Positions 27,950 to 34,859 of a stretch of 64,000 nt of DNA are shown piece by piece. Each line of letters opens with the position of its first letter. The first letter of the stretch is position 1. The notes beneath the pieces were generated by a model. The model had not been told where the DNA came from. It made no database searches and saw only the letters and a list, made by a program, of their open reading frames with translations. This stretch comes from Bacteroidales bacterium. Lineage in GTDB: Bacteria; Bacteroidota; Bacteroidia; Bacteroidales; P3. Both the position numbers and the translations under genes were made by a program. The stretch covers positions 62,001 through 126,000 of the forward strand of contig JAKVOZ010000005.1 of assembly GCA_022482545.1 (NCBI GenBank). The letters run 5' to 3'.

Positions 27950-28684
27950 TTATTTTTTCATACTATTAAAATATGGTATATAAAATCTTAAACATTTATC
28001 AATCATATTTGAAACACCTTTAGATGTTAATGTAGCACCACTAAGAGCATCAACTTTATGAGGATTATTCATATCAGCCCGCTTTTCTACTGTAACAGAA
28101 GTGAAATTGTTTTCTTCAAATATTGTCTTTCCTTTAAATTGATTTTGAAATTTGCTTGTTGTTATTTCAGCTCCAAGTCCTGGTGTTTCGCTTTTGTGAT
28201 CAAAATTAACTCCAACAATTGTTTTCATATCATCTTTTAATGCAACATTTCCCCATATTCCTCCCCAAAGACCATTGCCTATCATAGGAATAACATAATA
28301 TTTCTGTCCATCTTTCTCACATTCATAAACAGGAAGACAAGCAGACATATCACCTTTTTTTATTTTCTCAAACTGATCTTTAATCACAATATCAAAAGGT
28401 CTTATTTTGCCATTTAATTTACCATTAACATATGAGCTAACTATATCTCCTTTAATATTAATTGCATATTCTTTTGTGAAATATTTGTTATAAAGTTCTT
28501 CTGCATTCTTTGCGTTTGAAGAAATATTAACAGAAGACAATAATTGTTGTTTTTTCTCTACTCTTATGTTTTTTTCTTGGAAAGGTTTTAAACCAACAGC
28601 AGCCACAGCCAATATTACTGCTGCAACTATTACCAAGACAGCAGAATAAATAAATATATATTTATTACTAAATTTAGTTTTCAT
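27950..28684 (-). CDS. nqrC: Na+-NQR subunit C
   Basis: 244 residues with one N-terminal transmembrane helix and a periplasmic FMN-binding domain. The covalent FMN attachment site SGATLTS has its acceptor threonine at T220. GIWGNVALKDDMKTIVG and DHKSETPGLGAEI are family hallmarks. Its N-terminal Met lies 14 bases from the end of nqrB. Confidence 0.95.
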   Translation of the reverse strand: MKTKFSNKYIFIYSAVLVIVAAVILAVAAVGLKPFQEKNIRVEKKQQLLSSVNISSNAKNAEELYNKYFTKEYAINIKGDIVSSYVNGKLNGKIRPFDIVIKDQFEKIKKGDMSACLPVYECEKDGQKYYVIPMIGNGLWGGIWGNVALKDDMKTIVGVNFDHKSETPGLGAEITTSKFQNQFKGKTIFEENNFTSVTVEKRADMNNPHKVDALSGATLTSKGVSNMIDKCLRFYIPYFNSMKK

Positions 28685-28698
28685 TTCTTTCTAATATT

Positions 28699-29850
28699 TT
28701 ATTTGTTAATCAGTAAAGCTTTCTCTCTTTTCTTTCTATGGTTTATGTTTGCTTGAACGACATAATAATCAATAAGTGGAGCAAACACATTCATAAGTAG
28801 GATTGCTAACATCATACCTTCTGGATATGCAGGATTAACAACACGAATCAATACTGTCATAGTTCCAATTAGAAAACCATAAATATATTTTCCTTTATTT
28901 GTTTGTGCGGCTGTAACAGGGTCTGTCGCCATAAAAACAGCTCCAAAAGCAAATCCTCCCATTACGAAATGATAATAGAAAGGAAGTTGCATATAGTTGT
29001 TTGTTCCAAAGATATTAAATATTATGCCCATAACAGCACCGCCAACAAATACTGATAACATAACTCTCCATGAAGCCATATTTGTTATCAATAAAATGAT
29101 TGCTCCTAAAAGTATTGCTATCAAAGATGTTTCTCCAACACTTCCAGGTATTAGTCCTGTCATCATATCAAATAAACTATTCGTTGGAACATTTGCTCCT
29201 GCCATCATTTGAGATAAAGGTGTTGCTCCTGAAAACGCATCAGATTTATCACATATCCAAACCATATCTCCACTCATCTGTGCAGGATAAGAAAAGAAAA
29301 GGAAAGCCCTTGCTACTAATGCAGGATTAAGAAAATTCATTCCTGTTCCTCCAAAAACTTCCTTGCCGATAACAACAGCAAATGCAACAGCTATTGCTAA
29401 TTGCCAAAGAGGTACATCAGGTGGGCAAATAAGCGGTATAATAAATCCAGTTACAAGATAGCCTTCTGCAACTTCTTCACCTCTTATCTGTGCAAAAATA
29501 AATTCTATCGCAAGACCAACAACATAAGAAACAATAATAAGTGGTAATATCTTCAAGAAACCATACCAAAACATTGTCCAAAAACTAACTACTTCTCCAT
29601 GAGAAAGAAAATGTTGATAGCCCACGTTAAACATACCAAACAACATTGCTGGTACTAATGCTATGACAACAATAATCATAGCCCTTTTCATATCTATTGC
29701 ATCTCTAAAATGAGAACCACTACTTGCCGTTCTATTACTAACAAATGCAAATGACTCAAACGCATCAAAAGTAGAACGTAACCAATGATACTTTCCTCCT
29801 TTTTCTACGTTGTGTCTTTGATTGTTAAAAAACTTTTCTACAAAATTCAT
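28699..29850 (-). CDS. nqrB: Na+-NQR subunit B
   Basis: 383-residue polytopic membrane protein, the Na+-translocating subunit. The covalent FMN threonine is T210 in AFSGATPLSQM. GKEVFGGTGMNFLNPALVARAF (about 163-184) and MGGFAFGAVFMATDPVTAAQT (about 295-315) are conserved. It lies 33 bases after nqrA. Confidence 0.95.
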   Translation of the reverse strand: MNFVEKFFNNQRHNVEKGGKYHWLRSTFDAFESFAFVSNRTASSGSHFRDAIDMKRAMIIVVIALVPAMLFGMFNVGYQHFLSHGEVVSFWTMFWYGFLKILPLIIVSYVVGLAIEFIFAQIRGEEVAEGYLVTGFIIPLICPPDVPLWQLAIAVAFAVVIGKEVFGGTGMNFLNPALVARAFLFFSYPAQMSGDMVWICDKSDAFSGATPLSQMMAGANVPTNSLFDMMTGLIPGSVGETSLIAILLGAIILLITNMASWRVMLSVFVGGAVMGIIFNIFGTNNYMQLPFYYHFVMGGFAFGAVFMATDPVTAAQTNKGKYIYGFLIGTMTVLIRVVNPAYPEGMMLAILLMNVFAPLIDYYVVQANINHRKKREKALLINK

Positions 29851-29883
29851 ATCTTTTGTTTATCTTTTTAATCATTAACTATG

Positions 29884-31245
29884 TTATTCTCCCATTTCTT
29901 TACGCATCAATTCTAATCCATTGCGTATTATTTCTTGAATATCTGTTTTGGAAACATCAATAACTTCACACAAAGCAAAATCTTCACTATCCACTTCATA
30001 AATACCAAGATTCTCCATAAGGTCTATATCACCTACAATACATGCTTTAATGAGTTGAAGTGGGTAAATATCCATTGGCAAAACTTTTTCAAACTCTCCC
30101 GTAAATACAAATGCACGTTTGCCGCCATGAATATTAGAATCAATACTAAAAGGTTTATTACAATGATTTATAAACAATCCACGAGGATAAGTATGAGAAA
30201 AACTAAACTTGTTTAAGCCTAATTTCAACCAACCTAATCCTTCATAATAATCACCTTCTTTTATTACTGTTATTTGATTGTCATAAAACGAAAGATAACC
30301 ATCTTGTTCTATTTTAGTCCCTGTTAAAACATTGCCACTGATAAACCTTAAATGATTTTCCTTATTAACATTATCTTTAACAATGTTGTCAATAGATGTT
30401 CCTCTTTTAACTCTATAATAACAAGGATTAAGTACTTGCTCTCCCGTTAAGGCAATTATTTTGTCAGCATCGTACTTTCCCTCCAAAAATAACTTACCTA
30501 TCGTTTTCACATCTTGAATATTAACGTACCAAATCCTTTCTCCTTTATTTATTGGTGAGATTTTCTCGGCTTGAATAGAAACATTTCCATAAGGATGCTT
30601 GCCATAAAAAGTATTTATCTCAACATTGTTAAGACTTAATATATCTTGACTTGTTATCTCTTTATTAACATTAAGATAAATTGGTACATCAACCATTTTT
30701 TTTAAAGCATCAATACCTACTTGTAGCGATGCTTTTTCTCCTTGTAGCAATATATTGTAATCTGGTGCTAATGGAGAAGAATCAAACCCTGAAACAATGA
30801 TATACTTTGGCTTTGATTCTGTATTGGGAATAACAGAATAAGGTCGCTGACGAATAAGTGGCCAAACACCACTATCAATCATCTTATTCTTTATTTCTTC
30901 TGGGGATAAAGTAGCAATACTCTCTGATTTATAATCAAGATAGGAGTCTTGCTTGTCGCTCTTTATCTTTATTTCTTGAATGATTCTTTTTTCACCTCTT
31001 TTTATTTCGGTTACTTCTCCGCTAATTGGTGAAACAAACTTTATGTTTGGCTTTTCTTTTGCATAGAATATAGGCGTTCCTATTTTAACCTTGTCTCCAA
31101 TATCAACAAGAAGTTTTGGTGTAACGCCAATATAATCTAATGGTTTTAAAGCATAAGAATCTTCATTTATAGTTTTTATATCGTTTTTCGCTTGCCCATA
31201 CAAGTGAATATCTAAACCATTATGAATTTTAATAGCTTTTGACAT
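29884..31245 (-). CDS. nqrA: Na+-NQR subunit A
   Basis: 453 residues, soluble cytoplasmic subunit; first gene of the operon. It begins SKAIKIHNGLDIHLYGQA with the biotinyl/lipoyl-like hammerhead domain. VIPNTESKPKYIIVSGFDSSP lies mid-protein, with no iron-sulfur motif (which separates it from RnfC). No confident promoter was found in the 134-base gap shared with the divergent exosortase gene. Confidence 0.94.
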   Translation of the reverse strand: MSKAIKIHNGLDIHLYGQAKNDIKTINEDSYALKPLDYIGVTPKLLVDIGDKVKIGTPIFYAKEKPNIKFVSPISGEVTEIKRGEKRIIQEIKIKSDKQDSYLDYKSESIATLSPEEIKNKMIDSGVWPLIRQRPYSVIPNTESKPKYIIVSGFDSSPLAPDYNILLQGEKASLQVGIDALKKMVDVPIYLNVNKEITSQDILSLNNVEINTFYGKHPYGNVSIQAEKISPINKGERIWYVNIQDVKTIGKLFLEGKYDADKIIALTGEQVLNPCYYRVKRGTSIDNIVKDNVNKENHLRFISGNVLTGTKIEQDGYLSFYDNQITVIKEGDYYEGLGWLKLGLNKFSFSHTYPRGLFINHCNKPFSIDSNIHGGKRAFVFTGEFEKVLPMDIYPLQLIKACIVGDIDLMENLGIYEVDSEDFALCEVIDVSKTDIQEIIRNGLELMRKEMGE

Positions 31246-31366
31246 ATATTTTATTATTAAATTTATTTTTATTCCTTTAAAATATCTGTCATATTAAAAC
31301 TAATTTTGTGTCCTAATTATTATAATAAAATGTTACTATTATTTAATAAGAAGCAATATTTTTTCT

Positions 31367-31374
31367 TACTTTTG
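31367..31374 (+). promoter_or_regulatory. -7 box directly abutting the exosortase start codon
   Basis: TACTTTTG, exact TAnnTTTG, ends only 5 bases before the ATG at 31380. Transcription would begin at or within a few bases of the start codon, giving a leaderless or near-leaderless mRNA. Confidence 0.55.
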
Positions 31375-31379
31375 CAACC

Positions 31380-32003
31380 ATGAAAATTGTTGATAGAATA
31401 AAAACAGAGATAAATTATATTAAGAATGATGATAGTCTAAGAAAGATTACCAAAGATGTTTTCTTATTATTTCTTGCCACAATAGCGTTTCACTTTCTTT
31501 ATTGGACAACAGATATGAATCATTGGATATTTGGACCATGGACAAGTGAGATATTTAATTTTTTTAGTAGCGTTGCATATAAATGTAGTTTGCCTTTGTG
31601 CCATGCTTTCATTGATAAACCTTTTGTTGAGGTTCAAGACAGTTTCTTTTTCTATCAAACCAACAAGATGGGAGTAAGAATCTATGATAGCGTTATGAGA
31701 GTTGAGGCAGATTGTTCAGCAATAAAACAATTATTACAGTTTCTTCTTTTAATGATTCTTTGTTCTGGTATTTGGTGGCGAAAAATCATTTATTTTGTTT
31801 GTGGAAGCATCATCATTTTGTTTTTCAATGTTGTAAGGATATTTCTTTTGACGTGGTTGTTTGCTGACAATCCTGATATGTTTCAATCAATCCACGATTG
31901 GATAGCAAGACCATTAATGTATGTTGTCATCTTTTCTTTGTGGGGAATATGGATAACGTATTTTGCTTACAAGAAAAAGGACAGCCAAACTTCAAAAGAA
32001 TAA
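31380..32003 (+). CDS. Exosortase/archaeosortase-family membrane protein
   Basis: 207 residues with about five transmembrane segments. The family's catalytic triad is recognisable: C112 in VEADCSAIKQLLQF, R153 in FFNVVRIFLLTW and H172 in FQSIHDWIARPL. Exosortases cleave and anchor proteins bearing short C-terminal sorting signals; no such substrate is adjacent. It is shorter than PEP-CTERM exosortases and closer in size to the compact Bacteroidota forms (about 170-210 residues). It stands apart from its downstream neighbours, which have their own promoter. Confidence 0.8.
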   Translation: MKIVDRIKTEINYIKNDDSLRKITKDVFLLFLATIAFHFLYWTTDMNHWIFGPWTSEIFNFFSSVAYKCSLPLCHAFIDKPFVEVQDSFFFYQTNKMGVRIYDSVMRVEADCSAIKQLLQFLLLMILCSGIWWRKIIYFVCGSIIILFFNVVRIFLLTWLFADNPDMFQSIHDWIARPLMYVVIFSLWGIWITYFAYKKKDSQTSKE

Positions 32004-32061
32004 TAATCAATTAGCTAATTATCAAATTGTTTCATTAAGATACAAAATTATTTTAATGCTT

Positions 32062-32234
32062 TATAAGTATTATAATGCCATTTTGTTAATAACATAATGC
32101 CATTCTATTGCAACAAAATGCCATTATGTTGTCATCATAATGCCATTCTATCACTAATATAATGCCATTTTGTTTTAATAGAATAAGAAAACAATTTATT
32201 GAAATCAAAAAATAACTTACTCTTTCTTTGTTCT
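32062..32234 (-). repeat. Intergenic repeat element, copy B (inverted relative to copy A)
   Basis: Read on the minus strand, the flank (32234 to 32169) is followed by five ATGGCATTATGTT-type units ending at 32147, 32125, 32104, 32082 and about 32062 (22, 22, 21, 22, partial). Order, spacing and flank match copy A at 20341-20506. It fills the 320-base gap between the exosortase and the first GldN-like gene. Confidence 0.9.
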
Positions 32235-32292
32235 ACACTAAATAAAACTAAGATTTATCTTCGTTTGACAGCATATTTTTAAAATAATATAT

Positions 32293-32300
32293 TACTTTTG
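32293..32300 (+). promoter_or_regulatory. -7 box of the GldN-like gene pair
   Basis: TACTTTTG followed by CA, with TTTG at 32264-32267 (25-base spacing). The start codon at 32325 is 24 bases downstream. The element overlaps a TTG at 32298, which rules out that codon as the start. Confidence 0.65.
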
Positions 32301-32324
32301 CATTGTTTTTTAAAGAATAATAAT

Positions 32325-33329
32325 ATGAAAAAGCTGATACTGATTAGTTTAATGCTGATACCCTTTGCGGTTTTCTCTCAAAACAAACTGCTTACCAAGA
32401 AAATAGTTTATTCTGTGCCAATTGTACAGACAAATATTCATAATACGATTGGCAAAGACTCTATTTCCTATAATTATCTTGTTAATAGACGGTTTTGGTG
32501 GGAAGCAATAGACAATGTTCTTCAACAAGCAAAGAACAAGACTATTGTTTTGCATAATTTTCATGGCGACACGATAGCGTATGATTCAATGATAAATAAT
32601 CTTAATCGCCAATTGACAAAAAGTTTTAAAAGAACGTTTTCTAAGAAAGAAATACAAGATGTGTTTGATAATGAAATCAGGGAGATAAAGTTTGAAGAGC
32701 AATGGACGTATAATACAAACACTATGCTGATTGATAAAGTGGTAACAGCGTTTTGTCCAGTCATAACAAGGGATAGCGTTGCTTACTCTGACCAAGAGAT
32801 AAAAGCCGAACATGGATTTGCGTTTGATATTGGTTGGATTTACCCTAAGAGTAATAAGAACACAAACGATACTACTCTTATTTGCAGAAACATTCAGTAT
32901 ACAATACCTATATATAATCAAAAGCCATATAAATGGTGGGATAACAATCTTGAAGCCGAGTATTCAATACCATATTTTTCTCTTATGCTATCAAAGGCAG
33001 AAAAAGGTGAGGTTTTAACGTTTGAAGACCCTAATTCTGCTGAGGCTTTTACTAAACCTAACGTAGTGAAAAGAAGAGAGATGAAAAAAGTTGTTCCTAT
33101 CTATAAGACAGATAAAAATAATGAAGAACAGATTAATGATACAACGGTAGTGGTTCGTTATGAGGTTGAAAATATTGATTGTTTGCGTTTTGGGGAAGAA
33201 ATATATTTTGATAAGAGTTCTTGTAATTTTATAAAGAATACAAATTATGTTGCTCCGGTAATACGTATTTATAGCGACAAAGGAGAGTTTAGAGGTTTTT
33301 ATCCGCTTTATTATATTAGAAAAAAGTAA
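32325..33329 (+). CDS. Secreted GldN/PorN-like protein, two-domain
   Basis: 334 residues from the ATG at 32325, which gives a clean signal peptide (MKKLILISLMLIPFAVFSQ); an upstream in-frame TTG at 32298 lies in the promoter. The middle block has EEQWTYNTNTMLIDKVVTAFCPVI (about 127-150) and, some 30 residues on, FDIGWIYP. The spacing W-Y/F...CPV...FW-x-FP is that of GldN/PorN, the periplasmic ring partner of GldK in T9SS. The C-terminal half repeats a weaker version, ending CLRFGEEIYFD...YVAPVIRIY. gldK, gldL and gldM are not beside it, so this is a paralogue rather than the core gene. The GldN link is my reading of motif order, not a search result. Confidence 0.55.
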   Translation: MKKLILISLMLIPFAVFSQNKLLTKKIVYSVPIVQTNIHNTIGKDSISYNYLVNRRFWWEAIDNVLQQAKNKTIVLHNFHGDTIAYDSMINNLNRQLTKSFKRTFSKKEIQDVFDNEIREIKFEEQWTYNTNTMLIDKVVTAFCPVITRDSVAYSDQEIKAEHGFAFDIGWIYPKSNKNTNDTTLICRNIQYTIPIYNQKPYKWWDNNLEAEYSIPYFSLMLSKAEKGEVLTFEDPNSAEAFTKPNVVKRREMKKVVPIYKTDKNNEEQINDTTVVVRYEVENIDCLRFGEEIYFDKSSCNFIKNTNYVAPVIRIYSDKGEFRGFYPLYYIRKK

Positions 33330-33333
33330 AAAG

Positions 33334-34305
33334 ATGAAAAAGATTGTTTTATTAATATTAGCGTTTTTTGTGTTTGATGCAGTATATTCTCAAACGGAAA
33401 CATATAGTATTGAATATGAGACCCACAAAGTAGGAGTATTTAATCCTGAATGGGAGATTGAGCATATTCTTAACCCTAATAAATATGAGCATATCACCGG
33501 TTTCTTTCGTGAAGAGTTAGCAAAGACAATAGTTGATGCAGTTAAGACTAAGAGAGTTAAGATTTTTGACATACGAAAAAGGGAGATAACGCTTGATACT
33601 GTTGTTAAGAACATAATAAACTTTGAAAGAGAAAATTTTAATCATATAATAGGAAAAGATAGTGCATTAACATATATCATTCCTTTCATTTCAGCATATG
33701 ATTTTGAAGAAGCGGTAAGATATGATTACAAAAACCTTGGCATAGAAAAGAAAGTAACAGCCTATTGTCCATACATAGTAAGATATAAGCAGTTTAATGG
33801 AGAGAAGAATGATAGTGTGCAGATGCCTTTGTTTTGGATATTTCCCAAAGATACTGTAAAAATGCAACCAAATGAAAAAATTGAGGACAACATTGTTAGT
33901 ATTCCTGACACGGTTATAAGTGTTTTGGATTTAAAATATCCAGTTCAAATGCCGTTATCTACAAGTATATTTGAGAATGTTAAAGAAAAGAAAGTGAAAG
34001 TTTATCATAGTGATGGCAGTGAATTTAAGACACCAAAGGAGATAGATAATCTTTTTGTTATTTCTCATAAGATTACATTCACTATTGCTAATGAAGAAAG
34101 CGAAAAAGATACTACTCAAACAGTTTTTGATGATATTTTGCCAGAAGATATAATAGGATTAAGAATAGGAGAGAAGTGGGCAATAAATAAAAAGAATCTA
34201 ATAATAAGTAAGAAGATTGATTATTTTTTACCACTATTTAAATATGATGAGAATAATTCTCTTCAACTTGGAGTAAGAATATATAATTATCCAGCAAAGA
34301 ACTAA
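33334..34305 (+). CDS. Second secreted GldN/PorN-like protein
   Basis: 323 residues, signal peptide MKKIVLLILAFFVFDAVYSQ, 4 bases after the previous gene and clearly its paralogue. It carries KVTAYCPYIVRYKQF (about 140-154) and then MPLFWIFP, matching the ICPV...LFWVFFP order of GldN. The second half (LRIGEKWAINKKNLIISKKI near 282) aligns with the C-terminal half of its neighbour. Both are probably periplasmic and may form a pair or heteromer. Function is inferred only from the GldN resemblance. Confidence 0.55.
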   Translation: MKKIVLLILAFFVFDAVYSQTETYSIEYETHKVGVFNPEWEIEHILNPNKYEHITGFFREELAKTIVDAVKTKRVKIFDIRKREITLDTVVKNIINFERENFNHIIGKDSALTYIIPFISAYDFEEAVRYDYKNLGIEKKVTAYCPYIVRYKQFNGEKNDSVQMPLFWIFPKDTVKMQPNEKIEDNIVSIPDTVISVLDLKYPVQMPLSTSIFENVKEKKVKVYHSDGSEFKTPKEIDNLFVISHKITFTIANEESEKDTTQTVFDDILPEDIIGLRIGEKWAINKKNLIISKKIDYFLPLFKYDENNSLQLGVRIYNYPAKN

Positions 34306-34320
34306 TAAATTTGTCTTAAT

Positions 34321-34857
34321 ATGAATACTAAATTGTCAATGGATTCTTTGAATAGAATATCAATCCAAGAATTTAAACAAAGTGAGAAAACTCCTATAAC
34401 TATTATTCTTGACAACATAAGAAGTATGAATAATATTGGGTCAGTGTTTAGAACATCTGATGCTTTTAGAATAGAGAAGATATGGCTTTGTGGTATTACT
34501 GCAACGCCACCACATAGAGAAATAAATAAAACTGCTCTTGGTGCAACTGATAGTGTGGAATGGGAATATTGTTCTTCTTGTATTCAATGCGTAAATAATC
34601 TTAAAGAAAAGAACTATAAGATATATTCTATTGAACAAACAACAGATAGTATTATGCTTGAAGATTTTCAAATCAAACAAACGCCAATAGCAATTGTTTT
34701 TGGCAATGAGGTTGATGGCGTTGAGCAAGAAGTTATCAATGTTTCAGATGGAGTAATTGAGATACCACAGTTTGGAACAAAGCATAGCCTTAACATTTCT
34801 GTTTCTTGCGGAATAGTTGTTTGGGAATTATTTAAAAAAATACAACCAAAATATTAA
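34321..34857 (+). CDS. SpoU/TrmH-family RNA 2'-O-methyltransferase
   Basis: 178 residues with the SPOUT trefoil-knot motifs: motif 1 ILDNIRSMNNIGSVFRTSDAF (about 29-49), motif 2 IAIVFGNEVDGVEQEVI (about 123-139) and motif 3 IEIPQFGTKHSLNISVSCGIV (about 146-166). It modifies a ribose in tRNA or rRNA; the target cannot be told. It follows the GldN-like pair by 15 bases and converges on polA with a 2-base gap. Confidence 0.88.
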   Translation: MNTKLSMDSLNRISIQEFKQSEKTPITIILDNIRSMNNIGSVFRTSDAFRIEKIWLCGITATPPHREINKTALGATDSVEWEYCSSCIQCVNNLKEKNYKIYSIEQTTDSIMLEDFQIKQTPIAIVFGNEVDGVEQEVINVSDGVIEIPQFGTKHSLNISVSCGIVVWELFKKIQPKY

Positions 34858-34859
34858 TC

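Noticed and set aside
32298-32324. TTG start extending the first GldN-like protein by nine residues
   Set aside because: The codon lies inside the TACTTTTG -7 box at 32293-32300; the ATG at 32325 gives a proper signal peptide.
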